Source of the DNA: a virus
Virus record (IMG/VR): IMGVR_UViG_3300025102_000074
Span: 1 to 42,883 of that record
DNA: 42,883 nucleotides
Strand: one strand, 5' to 3'
Position numbers and translations under genes: made by a program. Below, in pieces: positions 16,198-29,900 of the stretch (position 1 is the first letter of the stretch; each line of letters starts with the position of its first letter). A model generated the notes under the pieces. The model was not told the DNA's origin and made no database searches. It worked only from the letters and a program-made list of their open reading frames with translations.

Positions 16198-16769
16198 TGG
16201 TGCTGCCGATAATCAACGCCATGCAGTCCCTTCAGGGCCTACTCACCAGCCTCTCTGGTGGTCTATCGAGCATCACCGGTGCAATCAGCGGGATAGGCAG
16301 TGCCTTCTCAAGCGTGTTCAGTGGCCTCGGTGAGATGGCCTCCAATGCCTTCGGTGAGATAACCGACACCATTGGGGGTGTGAAGGACGAGGTGGAGGAC
16401 AAACTAGGTTCGGCATTTGGCTTCCTCAAGGGGAAGTTCGATGGCATCTTCGACAAGAAGAAGGTCGAGGAGGCGATGGCCCCGGTGTCCCAATTCACAA
16501 CTGCTCAGCAGGTGTCCGATGCTGGCTACGCAGATGCCATAATCAGGGGCAAGATACAGCAGGAGCAACTCGCCGCGAGTGCATCGTCCAAGCAACAGGC
16601 GGCTGACGTCGCTGCTATCCAGAGCAAGGGCACGGTCAACGTCACCGTGAACGCGGGTGGTATAACTGATAGGTCGGACAAGAAGCAGATGGCACTCGAG
16701 ATAGGCAATGAGATTCAGAGGGAACTGGCTAGGTACAACGCCGGTCTGACGAGGGCACCGAGGTTATAG
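16197..16769 (+). CDS. Very short tail tape measure protein candidate
   Basis: A 190-residue protein, ATG 16197 overlapping the previous TGA, with GGAGG at 16182-16186. The N-terminal part is Gly/Ser/Ala-rich and amphipathic (LLTSLSGGLSSITGAISGIG...), as in the hydrophobic central part of tape measures. The C-terminus (VNVTVNAGGITDRSDKKQM followed by ALEIGNEIQRELAR) closely resembles tape-measure ends: a strand with Asn, 'D..D.K..A..I...I.REL'. Position right after the two chaperones supports the call. Tape measures of long tails have 700-2000 residues and length scales with the tail at about 0.15 nm per residue, so this one would specify a tail of only about 30 nm. Confidence 0.6.
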   Translation: MVLPIINAMQSLQGLLTSLSGGLSSITGAISGIGSAFSSVFSGLGEMASNAFGEITDTIGGVKDEVEDKLGSAFGFLKGKFDGIFDKKKVEEAMAPVSQFTTAQQVSDAGYADAIIRGKIQQEQLAASASSKQQAADVAAIQSKGTVNVTVNAGGITDRSDKKQMALEIGNEIQRELARYNAGLTRAPRL

Positions 16770-16771
16770 AC

Positions 16772-17971
16772 ATGGCAGCAGCGAACGGAACACCAATCAG
16801 ACTCGTGCAGGACAATGGCAACCTCATCGAACTCAATGCCACCAACATCGCCTTAACGGTTGACAGGGGCGTGACCCCTCACTCACTACCTGCCCTTGGT
16901 GGTAGAAGGTTCAGCATAGACCTCAACAAGAACAAGTCCCTCATCGTCGTGGAGGGTGTGTTCACCGACGACAATCAGGAGAGTGGTGCTAGGAGTGCAT
17001 CTGGCCTCATCGACTTCTCGGTATCACAGAGAGGCGCTAACGAAGGTGACTTCAATCACGTCTTCAACACCAGCAACAACATCGACAACCTCCTACTCAA
17101 CAGCGACAACAGAGTCAGGCTGAGGAACTCCGCTGGTGATTTCTTCAACCTCTACTTCGAGCATACAGCGGGGACGCCGGGGTACAACACGGTGACCGAC
17201 AAACTGCGCATCAAGAGCACTGATGGTACTAGAATCACCGCAGTTCAGTTCACGCAAGGAGTCGCTGACTGGATAAACAACGACGTGACGGACATCTCAG
17301 CGACCGTGGTGAACAGCCTACTCAACCAGAACTCGCTTGGTATCAACAGCGCTTTGAAGATAACACAAGACTCCACTGGCACTGCTGGTAATTACTCCTC
17401 CTACCCTGATTTCCTATTCCTGAACAGTGGCTCCTACGAAGGGAGGAAGAGGGTACCATACGTGGAGGGTTTCAGCGGTGGTGTCAATTCCACTGCCAAG
17501 AGCGCCGGTGACAAGGTCATGGACCTCTACGGCATCATGAACAACTCAAGTAGGAATATTCCTGCAGTATCAATAGGAGGTGGCGCTTCTATGGTTACTG
17601 CAGCAGGAGCAACTCTTGCTACGGGAGGTCTGTCGTTATTCGCTGCTATCGCTTTTGGAGGTCTAGCAGTCAACTCATTGGCAGGTGACCATGACTACAT
17701 CATCGGCATCCAGATACCCTACAACTCCAAGATACAGGCTGGTGGTGACACCTACGTCGCCCGGAACTTCTTCATGCCCACTGGGAACAAACTGAAGGCT
17801 GAGGATAAGGGGAGTGAGGGAAACACCCTACCTGCCAGTACGACCTTCGACACTGGTGACAACTTCACTGGTATACAGGGTACTGTCACCAAGATGGACA
17901 CCTTCTACGACGCTGGTGAGAGTGTGTATGGGTTCAGGATGGACTTCTCACCTATCGACAACATGATTTGA
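16772..17971 (+). CDS. Distal tail protein with long uncharged Gly/Ala segment
   Basis: A 399-residue protein, ATG 16772 with GAGGT at 16760-16764. The N-terminal 80 residues are beta-rich (IRLVQDNGNLIELNATNIALTV...LPALGGRRFSIDLNK) and look like a tail-tip ring domain (Dit-like position, between tape measure and tip protein). Residues about 265-305 hold 40 residues without a charge, dominated by Gly, Ala, Val and Leu, long enough for one or two membrane passes. The C-terminal 90 residues are beta-rich and end FSPIDNMI. Codons in the Gly/Ala segment shift towards A/T-ending forms. A Dit-like or membrane-penetrating role is inference. Confidence 0.6.
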   Translation: MAAANGTPIRLVQDNGNLIELNATNIALTVDRGVTPHSLPALGGRRFSIDLNKNKSLIVVEGVFTDDNQESGARSASGLIDFSVSQRGANEGDFNHVFNTSNNIDNLLLNSDNRVRLRNSAGDFFNLYFEHTAGTPGYNTVTDKLRIKSTDGTRITAVQFTQGVADWINNDVTDISATVVNSLLNQNSLGINSALKITQDSTGTAGNYSSYPDFLFLNSGSYEGRKRVPYVEGFSGGVNSTAKSAGDKVMDLYGIMNNSSRNIPAVSIGGGASMVTAAGATLATGGLSLFAAIAFGGLAVNSLAGDHDYIIGIQIPYNSKIQAGGDTYVARNFFMPTGNKLKAEDKGSEGNTLPASTTFDTGDNFTGIQGTVTKMDTFYDAGESVYGFRMDFSPIDNMI

Positions 17972-17973
17972 AC

Positions 17974-17985
17974 GGTGAAGAGATG
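17974..17985 (+). promoter_or_regulatory. Ribosome binding site deciding the giant gene's start
   Basis: GGTGA at 17974-17978 is four bases before ATG 17983. The frame is open back to TTG 17968, but that codon lies before this site, so ATG 17983 is preferred. Confidence 0.6.
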
Positions 17986-20900
17986 GCTGTGCTGGGGAGA
18001 ACGAATCACGCATTCTTCTTCGATGGCGTCAGCGACAGCATCATCATACCACAGGGCAGGCACACCAAACTCGGTGACCTCACACCTGACGGCAAGACCA
18101 TGTCAACTCTGCTCTCGAGCAACCCTAGCGGCTCCCAGACTACCACCTTGACGAGCGGGCTGTTCGGCAACCAGTTCTGCATAGAGGCTTGGGTGCAACC
18201 GGACTGCGGTGGTGTCATTGTCCAGAAGCAGGACCAGTTCTCACTAAGCATAGGCAACGTAGACACCCCCGGACCAGCGGTCTTCACCGTCACGCTCGAC
18301 AGACCCACGGGTATCGAGGTCGTCAGACTAAGCACAGCCGTCGAGGAGACCAACGGGTATGACGGAACCGTCTACCCACCCTCCACCTTCGGCGGACCGC
18401 ACGATTCCTACAATCGCTTCAACTCTTCATACGACGACGCGACCTCACTCAACATCAATCACAGGCCACTCATACACGTCGTCGCTGCCCTACGTAGTAA
18501 AGACGTGGTCCTTTACATCAATGGTGAGTTGATGGTCAAGAAAGCGCTCAGGGACAGCGGTTTCACACTTAACAAGAGCGACCATCATATCTTCGTCGGT
18601 GGTAAGGGAGGCCAGTTCAGGGGAGTCATGGAGGGTCTGCACCTCTCCAACAGGTTCACAGACTCGTTAATCAACAGGAACGCACCACTCGTCGATGAGA
18701 ACACCCTCGTGCTCTACAGGTTCGAGGAGCCAATCGCGCCCGTTCAGGGACTGTTCGAGATTAACCCCTCCTTCAGCACCGTCGGTGGTCTCACCAAGAT
18801 ACTGTTCGCCACAGCCTCCGATGCCTCTTCACTGGCAAGCACACTCACTGGTAATACGGTCACTTCGGGAACCGTCGACTTCACGGCATCACCGTACTCG
18901 ATGGGCAACTACAAGGTCTTCGACGCACACACCACACCGGGGACAACGACGACCAGAAGCGTCGCGCATGTTCCCTACAACCTACTCATCAATGCTGGTT
19001 CTATCAACCCGAAGACGAAGAAGCCCAACCAGAAGCCGCCAGAGAGGGTAAGGCTACACTCAATCAACGACATAGACAGCACTCCCTACATGCTCGTCTC
19101 GAGCATACACATAGACTTCGTCAACGGTGATGCCAATGGTCTGAGGACAGCATTGCACACGAGGACGAACGACGTCGACGACTTCTTCGTGGTAGTGGGC
19201 TCTGACCTGCTGATAGACAGCGGTACTGGTAGCCCGTACCAACCACTCCACTACTCCACTCAGATGATAGACAGGACCGGTCAGATGATTATCGACGAGT
19301 GTCGATACGACAATCACGGCATAGTGTACTCAAGCAGGATGTCCACGACCGACGTCGACACCGACAACCCGTTCGCAGTAGCGTGGGACACGACAGTGGT
19401 CGATGAGAAGTTCAAGATTGGACACAGCGGTAGGCACTCGCTCAATCACGTCGACGGTCATCCATTCCTACGCATGCTCCCAGACCCCAGCGAGGAAATC
19501 ATCAACCAGACGATAGACGCTGGAGTCGACACAATAGACGTGTATTATGATGCTGCCTTAAAAGGAGTAGAGAACCAGATAGGAATAAACGCCAGAGTGG
19601 ACATTCTCCAGAACACCGGTGACTTCACTATCAATAATATTACTAGCACCAGCGAAGTAAATACGATAGTGGGGAACGGACTGCCTACTGGCAGTAAAGA
19701 GGTCATTGCCATAGGTGGTACAGCACTCGACATCCTACCTTTCATGCTCAGGGGACCGGTTCCCACTGAACTTCCCTCAGTGGCTGCTGACATAGACAGC
19801 GAGACGAGGAGGTACCATCTCAGGCCCAGCAGGAACTCGAGAGTGGCCATACTCCACGTCCCCAGCCTGTCAACTTCCAATCTCGCACCCTTCGTCGAGG
19901 TCCACTACAACGCCATCGACATCACCGGTAAGTCGATGGAGGCCACTGGTGACTCTGGAACAGCGACTCCCTACCTCATGGTCGAGAAGACCGTGCCCGC
20001 TGGCGTCACCCCGGTCGGGGGAGGCAGCACCGTGTACGACGTCATCAACACGGCCATCGGCAATGGCAATCTCACTCTACACGCGCCCGGTGGGTACATC
20101 GAAGTCACCATGAGCAACTCGGATTTCAACAGCGTCATCTCCAAGCCCAACTCCCTCGTCGGTGACACGAGCGAGGGGTACGAGTCGGATGACGAGTTGG
20201 ACGAGAGGTTCACGCCTTTCTCCGATGGCTCAACCAACTACACACCGAGGAGCGACTCCTCCGCTCAACCGAACACCCCTCCCAAAATCGTCACGGCGAG
20301 TCACACCACCAGTGACACTCACGAGAGCGTCTTCCACCGAATGCTCATTAACACCGTGTCAAACAGCAAGCAGAAGACGCTGACTGACAAGACCATCTAC
20401 TCGAGGAGAGAGCCATCGACGGTGGTCTCAAGTCCATCGAACGGTGAGTTCGACAGCGGCAGCACGTCCAGCAACACACATATCCACGAGTTCTTCGATG
20501 TGATTGACAATCACCCGATTACCGATAGCAATACTTCCAACATGAGAATATACCTTCAACCCAGTGACCGCAGAAGAGTCAACCAGATGACTCATCTAAG
20601 GAGCACGCTGGATGATGTTACCGAGCCCAATATCACGACCCTACTCTACCACATGAGCAGGGCGAGGGTGCGGTCCGTGGAGGAGAAGGAGAGCAATGGT
20701 GTCAAGAGCACAGTGATTCAGTGTCGTGGTCTCAGCGAGGCAGCAGTCAGCAGGACCGTCTCCAAGACCGGCGCAGGTAGCCCCGACTCCCATATCGTGA
20801 AAGAGATAGAGCCCAATGCACCAGTGGTCACCGTCACGCTCGGTGGCCCCGGTCAAGGTGCATCAGACATCAAACCCACATACGACCCCAGTCCGCTATC

Positions 20901-23900
20901 CCGCCTTCCCTTCTCCACGCAGAGAGGATACCACGTCAGAACCGAGAGCGTGGCGTACAGCACAGCCAAGGTGGCCACGCTCAACGTCAAGCCGATGAAC
21001 AACGAGTCTCCCAACATGGCGAGTTGGGGAACCTACGGTTTTGCGAAGAAGGGACGCTTGTACCTCGATGACGGTGCAAGTGCCCTCTATGACGCCAAGA
21101 ACGGAACGGCTTTCACTTTCACCGATAAGGCATCTAAGACTGCCACCGTCAATGGCGGCACCGGTGTCATCGACAACATAGTGGGTGGTACATCCGACCT
21201 CGTTGTTGGCATGCTAATAGACCATAGTCTGTTTGGTGGTGAGGCTAGAATACTCAGAATAGACTCCTCGACTCAAGTGACCTCTGTCTCTCCTGCCGCT
21301 GGCGGAGGTACTAGCAATAATCAAACTGTAGGTTTTATCCATTCGGTCAACTCCAGTTCCCAGACGCAGCGCTACTTGGATGCCAACGGAACCAACTACG
21401 GCACGTTCGACAATTGGCTCAAGGCAACGGGCAAGGCATCCAACGTCACATTGGGAGCGACTGCCGACCCAATCACAGTCGTCCTGTCATCGGAGCCTGA
21501 CTTCGGCACCGAGTCACTCAGCGAGGATGGTAGTACCGTGAACGACCGCATGTTCCAAGGGGGCGGCAAGGACGTCAACCATGACTATCAACTCGGCACC
21601 CAGTACGCGAGCACCAGAGCACTCGTGGAGATACCCATATTCACGAACCAAGTCTTCGACGACGACATCGCAGGTGTGTTCCCCGGACCTGACAACTCCC
21701 TGAGACTCAGCGTAGACGCCACTTACACCGCGCACACGTGGAACCCCACGCCAGTGGGCAGGCGTCCGGGCTCGCCGTTCAACAGCGACAGGGCCAAGCA
21801 CTCGGCCTACGCCCTCGCAGTCAGCAAGAGGAACGCAGGTAGGAGGGCATTCATCAGCAAGAACATAGTGGTGGATGGAAGCAACCTGCAACTCCACGTC
21901 AGTGACATCACCATCTTCCCATCCTCATCCGCCATATCAGGCGCCTACACCGAGAAGTATCAGGGGATAGACAACAGACCTAGGTTCAGAAGGGTGTTCT
22001 TGGAGAGCGGCGCTTGGGCCCTCTACACGGAGGCGAATGCAGGTGGCTACCTCGTCATACCCGACAAGGAATGGGCAATGACCAAGCAGTTCAGGAGAGA
22101 GTACAGGGTGGGGATGCCGGTCTTCCTCAGTGGTGGAGTCCCGAGCGAGTCGCTCACACCTATCGGAGACGAGCCGTACACCCCCAGCGTCGCATATGAG
22201 AATCGCTCCGAGCACTACCACGACACTGCCAGTGTGAAGACGCAGGGCGGCAATGTCGACTACGGGCTTAGGCAATACGTCAGTGCAGTCGAGTTCAAGG
22301 CCGGTCCTGAGAGCAACCCCCACGCTGCTCGCATCGTCCCCAAGAGGGCGACTGGTGTGATAGCCACAGTCAGGGGCTTCGTCGATGACGGTGGGCCCGG
22401 TGGTATGGGGATAGCAATCGTGTCACTCTCATCCGACGAGGACTTCTCCACATTCCCAGACTTCGGCTTCGACAGCCAGACCTCCCTCGACTTCAGCGTG
22501 GGTGACTTCCTCTATGAGGTGGAATTGGACGACGCCGGGACGACGAGGAGGCTGCACTACTACGGTAGGATAAGGACCGCTGACAGCCATGACGTGCCTG
22601 CCAACTCCATCGCGCTCGGCTTCTACAACCCAAGTGCTGGGTCCGTACCTTCGTATCTGACAGAGGGGAACCGCATCACCCTCAGCAGGAGGAGCAGGGC
22701 CATCCTCAACTTCGACAGGTCGAACATAAACGCCGTCAACAACGCATCAATCTTGGACGAGGAGTATGACGCATACTGCATAGAGGCTACTGGGTGGACC
22801 CTCACAGCCAGTTCCACCAGCAGCGCATCAGTCAGCCTCTTCTCAGTCGGTACCAGTCCGTTGACGTCAAACACACTGGGACCGAATCTCAGGAAGGGGG
22901 ACCACCTGTTCGTTAAGGCAAGCGGGAAGTTGACTCCAATCGGAACCGTATCCAAGATGACGACGAGGGACCTATCGGGTGGTACTGACTACACGGTCAC
23001 CCTCACCGCCAATGCAGCGACGACGGTAACTACCCAACCCCTCTTCATCTCATTCAGCAACGCCTTCGTGGAGGACCCCGACGCCATACTAAACAGGACA
23101 TGGGTCTACCCATACGCCTCTGGCGGCTTCAGGAACGGAGACACCGTATGGTCGAACATGACGCTCAACAACCCACACGCTATGGAGGGACTCTTCGCCA
23201 AGAGCAGGGGGGTCCTGAACGAGGCGAGGGTATGGAAGGGATTCACAGGCGGCGCTGCCACGCTCAGCGACGAGCCCCGCAGCAGCGTGCCACTGGAGAA
23301 CTTCCTCATCGGCAAGACATGCATAGAGACTGCCCAGAACTACGCGCAGCACGTGAACAAGACCATCGAGGAGAACTACAAGGCGCTGGGCCTCAATGCC
23401 TCCGACGCACCCACGGTGGCATACGTCGACCCATACCTCGCTGATGACGACCACACCCGAGTGCTTCTCTATGACGTGGCCCATGACAGGGAGTTCATCG
23501 CCTTCCAAGACATCTTCATGCAGGTGCAGACAAGTGCCAAGAACGTCGAGATAGGGTGGCCGAGGAAATTCATCAAGGACGGCTCCCTGATTGACTTGGC
23601 AGAGTACGTCGCCACCAACACAGGGGGAGGACCATCTTGGGCCACCACTCAGATAGACGTCGCTAACGGGTTCCCCTCGCAGAATCCCTACCTCCGTTCC
23701 ACCCAGCAGTCCAAGTTCATCGAGTCAGCCTACGCCCATGACGTCGCCAACAGGATAGGTACAGACGTGCTGACTCCCCTGTCAGGCAGTTTGCCTTCGA
23801 GCATGGCAGCATCGTCAACCAGCGCGACCTCCCCATCGATATACGGCAAGGCGCATGGACACCACTCCCACACGGGCTACTCACTGTCAGGTGGCCTCTC

Positions 23901-26900
23901 AGACTACGCGCTTGGTGACAGTTCGCAGATGAGGACGTCGGATGAGACGGTGCTGCCTCTCTTCGCCACAATCAAGCACGAGTTCTCCAGAGTCAGGTCT
24001 TTCGGTGACCTCTTCGTCACTGAACTCAAGAAACTCAGGAAGGGCACATCCAATGCTTCTCTGAGAGAGCCGAGCACATTCCACGACACTCCAGACGGCA
24101 CACGGGTCATCCCCGCATTCCTCGCTCTCAAGGGCATTAGAGCCAACACCCTCGACCTCACCTCCCATGAGGAGAGCAGGTTGCAGCACCTACCGCAATG
24201 GAAGCAGATGGAGTTCATCAGGAGACTGGACATAGACGTCGGCTCCCTGTCCCTCGCAGAGGATGTCACAGACATAGAGAGCGCAGCCCATGAGATGGTT
24301 CGTATCATCAATCAGGCTGGTGCGACCAAGGCAAAGCGGGTCTTCGATGCCAACACCACCGGCAGTGCACACGACCCCGCCCCTTGGTGGGACGCTGGCG
24401 ACGCATTCGAGTCGAGTGACAGGGGCACTCACATGGGCTACCTCAGAGCGCACATAGGGAGGCAGGTTCAGGATTTGGACGGTAACCCCGGATACACCGT
24501 CGTTATTCACAGCACTGTTCCCGGTGCGAGCGGTAGGAACTTCTGCGTATGGCTCGACAACAGCAAGGGTCAGTCGTCCTACAAGCCCCAGTTCATCGTG
24601 GGTCACGGTGGCAGGTGGAGGAACTTCTGGGGCATGCCAGACGAGATAGAGAACGAGAACATGCACCCAGCACCATTACCACTCAACAAGCACGGTAGGC
24701 CGTTCGCGCCAATCACCACGCTCCATCAGTTGATAGACGCTGAGTTGACGGGAATGGACTCGATGCCATCGCTCGATTTCTCATCACGTGACAACAACAC
24801 GGAGTCGCCTGTCCTCAGAGCGATATCCAACGCGGTGGGTGGCTCTGGTAGCAACACGGTCGCCGCTGACTCCTTCGAGCCCAAGTCCACTGACAAGAGC
24901 CTAGTAGAGGGACTCAGAACCGGCACCAACGCTGTCGGCAGGGTCAACTTCGGTGGCTTGGTCAAGGCAGGAGTCCCCGGCTGGTCGCCAGTCGCAGGAC
25001 AGTGGGGCATGGGCCCGAAGGGCGACGACTCCTTCGCAAGGCGATACGGCAACAACACTATCACCACGTACGGGGACTATGTACCGGCAGCCGACATCAA
25101 GGAGGAGAAGTTCGGCACATCCCCCGTCTACGGCATAAAAATGACCGACCACAGGGGGAAGAACCACACCGTCCGTCTCATCTACAGGCAGATGGGGCAG
25201 CCCTTCGCAAATGAGAACACCATCCTACCGAGCACGATAGAAGATGAGGTCTGCATCTTCTTCGATGACAGGACCAACTCACAGGGAGGCTTCACCATAG
25301 GTGGGCACATGGTCGGTCAAGGTGACGCCACAGGTGGGATGACCGGCTTCTCCGGTGACACGGAGAAGGCCTTCTACGGTGGCAAGTGGAATCCCGTCGC
25401 CGCCCGTGACGTGGCCATCAAGTGTAACGTCACATACCTCCATGTGTCGAAGAGCCTCAAGGTCATCTTTGAAGACCCATACGACGACACGAGCACACTC
25501 ACACACCCTGACATGCTAGGTTACCTCGGGTTTCCCAAGAAGGACGGTAGGGTGCAAATCACAGACTCAGCGGGGAACGGGAACACAGGGCTCACTCTCT
25601 CGTACACGTCGAGGAGCACGAACGATGCCTCTGGTGAGCACCGCTTCCAAGGGATAGAGAGCGAGTTCACGTCTGACCAGTCTCTGACTGCGAGACTGAT
25701 ATCACCCACGATGAACTGGACCACCCTCATCACCGACGAACTGATGGCGGTAGCGACAGCAGCGGCCATCAACAACCACGGTATAAACAACCCAGAGGGA
25801 GTAGTGTTCGACTGCAGGGACATGTATGCAACCAACGGTCAGACCTTCGGGGAGATGGGCGTCAGAGCAGATGCCATCAGAATCAGGGCCTACAACCCTG
25901 ACAGATTCGTCAAGCCGATAGCCCAGTTCTTCACAGCGAGCATACACCCCGACTTCGGCATCAAGGCCGCCCACCTCGAGTACGGCGAGGTCGAGAAGGC
26001 GGACGCCGGCTCTGATGGTGTCTGGTCGTTCGGCACCTCGAGGGCGAACACGGACGGCAACATAGACGCGGGTAGGGACATAGACTGCGGATACGTTCCC
26101 AACACCCTGCTCCAAGTGACGAGCAAGGCGAACGGTCCCAACACGAACACGAGGACGCCCCTGCTCATCGACTCATTCAACGAGGAGGTCAACGGGACGC
26201 TGATAGAGAACTGGTCGAGGAATCTGAGAGGTAGTCAGTTCACCGACCACAGCGGTGACCATATACTGCCCTGCGTCAACAACCCGATGCTGCGATACAC
26301 CAGCGTCACCACTGCTTCTCAAAGAATATTCATCGACACCAACACTGCACAAGACGAATTATGGGGCTTCCTCGCTCCTGCCACCCTAGCGAACGGAACA
26401 GTCCCCTCGTTCGGTGAGAGGAAGAAAATCTACCTGTTCCCAGAGGCCAGTGCAGTCGTCGAAGGTCACTCAGGCGATGACCAAGGCGATGTGAGAAACT
26501 TGAAGACGCTGATTTGGGACAACGACACTGCCACCTCTGAATGGGTCACAGCATTCGCCGGTGATGGGACATCAGGAGACACCACGGACACCGCCTATCA
26601 CACTGGTGTGATATCTCACTATGGCAATCTCAGGAGTACCGAGGTATGCGGCCTCCGCTCGCTCGGCAGCGTGGACTCGAGTCCCATACACCACTTCCGT
26701 GGTGGGAGGAGCAGCGTCGACAACAACGTGCCCGTGTTCTTCGGCGGCGGCTTCAGCGGCGTGGTGCTCGATGTCAACGACGGTACCATGAACGACTACT
26801 CGGAGTTCTACACCCATCCCTACGCTGCTGGCCCAACTGGTGTGTCAGGCATACAGAACGCCAACGAGATTGTCACCAGCCATGCCATCCTCGATGCCAA

Positions 26901-29900
26901 TGCCATGCTCTCATTCTTCCCCGGCACCGCCCTGCTCAACCAGCACCGTGGCAGCATCATACCACCCGCCCACAACAGGGACAACGTCCTCTCACCTGAC
27001 TTGGACGACTCCAATGGCGCAATCAACAGCGGTCACCCCAACAGCGCACCATACACCGCAGGGGTGGTCGTGCAGAAGCCAAGCCCACTGGTCCTGCGCT
27101 TCGCCCATCCCACGGCTAGGTACGACGACCACATAACCAGCACCGAGAACAAGACGACCTACATCGTCTTCGGACCCGGTCAGGCATTCCCATTCACGCA
27201 GGAGGTGGCAGACAGCAGCAACATGACGGGGGCTGACTCAGTGCACCCGCACACAGGCGCTGTCCTGACCGTGGGCAACACTTGGTCGAAGGTGCCCGGA
27301 AACATAGTCCCCAACCCGATAGAGAACCAAGACGGGAACTACATGCCGGAGGACGCTGATTATCACAGCGCCTACCACGCCTTCCACTGGCGCACCCCAC
27401 TCAACTGGGAGCCAGCCACCGGCAAGCCACTCTCCCTCTACTCGAAAATAAAACAGCGACCGGAAAACGGCAGGATGTACGGGCAGTACTTTAATGACGA
27501 TAGTATCAGTGCTAGTTTCAGTGCCTCGGACCTGACCATAAGGAGGGGCATGCCCTTGAGACACAATCCCCTCATCGGCTTCGGCATAGCCACTGGCGCC
27601 GACATGGTGTGGCACATGGACGGTGGGTACCACCCCGGTGGGCACTGGATGGACAACCAGATTGCAGTCAACCCCAGCCACCCCGATGGGGACACCACCC
27701 TGTCCGTGTGGGGACCGACGACCCAAGTGCATCCCACGGCCTTCCGTGTCGCTGGTATGCTCACCACGAAGGTGCTCGGCTACACAGCAAGCGAGGGGCA
27801 ACTAGTCGCTGCTGACGTCGACAGCGAGTACATCATAGTCGATGCGACACGCTGTCAGAACGGCGAGGAGTTGGCAACCGTGGTCGGTGCTGCCATCAAC
27901 ACCTTCCCCGGCAAGGGCGCTCTCAAGGCAATGGGAGGGACTCACATGCCCTCGATGGGCAACGCCATGAGACAGGACAGATACGGCTGGGTCGAACTCG
28001 AGACATTCAGCGCGTATCAGGTATCAACCGACCCCTACTATGTGGAGTACTCCAGCAGCACCCACACCACACAGAACGAGTTGGAGCAGATACCGGCATG
28101 CGGGTGGATAAAGGCCAGTACCAGCGGCGGTGCTGACGTACCTGCTTGGGGATGCTACCACTCGAGGGAGGTCTTCGATGATGGTGGTACTTGGAAGGTC
28201 AGGTTCTACCTCGCGCCAAACAGGATAACCAACAGCGAGAAGTTCGAGTCCTACGTCACGCTCAACGACGGTTCCACCGCTGTCAGCAGCCTCGCTGGGT
28301 CCATCTACGTATGGAGCAAGGCTGGTGTCCATCGCTTCAACAACGTCGCAAGCACCACACGCGACCACATGTGCCAAGCCCACTTCTCAGGGCTCGTCGA
28401 TGCGGTCGACAGGACGAGGCCCATAGGCTCAGTGGGCTGGCATGGTGAGCGGTACTCCTACCTCAACAGCCTACGCGTCGACACCGAGGGCTACGGTGCT
28501 GGTCTCGGTGCTTGGCACAGCGAACTCGGCTTCTCCCCATACGGCAGCGCATCCAGCGTACTGAGCGGCTTTGGCGGCATACCCACCACAGCACCTCTTC
28601 CACGCTCACCCGAGAGCACACCACCCGTGGACGGTCTCGGGAGCGCATTGATGACCTACATCAACAACCCATACTCCTCGTACACGTACACTACGAACAG
28701 CCTCTCCTACTCCCGCAAGGACACCGATGACAATGCTCCCCATACCCTCCATGCCAAGCCATCCCACTACGACATAGACACCACCTTCCCAGAGGAACTC
28801 GTTCACCCACAGGGACTGTTCAGCAAGGCGTTCATCGTAATCGCATGCGAGTCGGAGTTCGCCCTGATAGCGAAGAAGGACAGGGACTCATCCACCTGCG
28901 TCGGTGACATGCTCATGGTCAAGGGTCAGGGGTCCCCATCGCTACGCTACGCTGGTACCACGAGGTGGGACGAGAGGTTCCACGCCCAAGACCGCTTCAT
29001 CGCACCAGCACACGCAGGTCCCAACGTCGAGGCTCTGATTGTGAATGACACTGCTCTAGAGACCGACTCCACCGACACGGGTGTCTATACGTTCCACACG
29101 GGCAACGTGACGGACCTCCGCCTTGAGAACGCCACACCAGACAGGGCGAAGACAGGCGACTTGGTGACGGACCTCGACTTCTCCCTCGGCTCGAAGAACT
29201 TGGAGACCGGCATCACCGCAGAGCGAAACGTCGTGCCGGAGTTCTATACCAGCGGTTCGTACACGTCTGATGGGGACTTCCCCACTGACTTCTGGAAGGG
29301 AGACATACTCGCATACGACCTGTACAAGAGGTCATCAGCCCTGAACTTCTCCACCGAGCACATCGTCTGGAAGAGGATGGACGGCGGTAATCTCTCACTG
29401 CCCGCTCTCAACGCTAGGGGGCTCGGTGCGGTGCCTTGGACCACGAGGGTCGCCAGCAGCACGGCTCATACGAGCGGTGAGAAGTTGTATGGCAACGTCC
29501 GCTTCTCCTTCGAGACCACCAACAGCGCCATGATGCCGGTGCTGCAGGCGCAGGAACTCTCACACCCGCAACTCGCTGAGAAGCATGATGAGACCATTGG
29601 TGGTATCCTCACTATCCCCAACGAGGAGATGCAGTTCGACGAGGCGGTCGTCGTCGATGACTCGGGCCAAGAGCATACCCTGCAGGGTGGAAGCCCGCTC
29701 GGTACCGTGATACGCTCGTTCATGGTGCTCAAGGACAGGGGAGTGGAGGGCAACGCCCCAGCCTTGGCCAACAGCGGCAACACTCCCTCCATGATGGTGC
29801 AGTTGCCAGACCCCGACACCATACCCGGAAATATCGTGGTCCGCTCCGGCTTCGACCCGGTGCAGGCGTATCAGACTGAGTCATTCGGCAGCGGTGGAAT

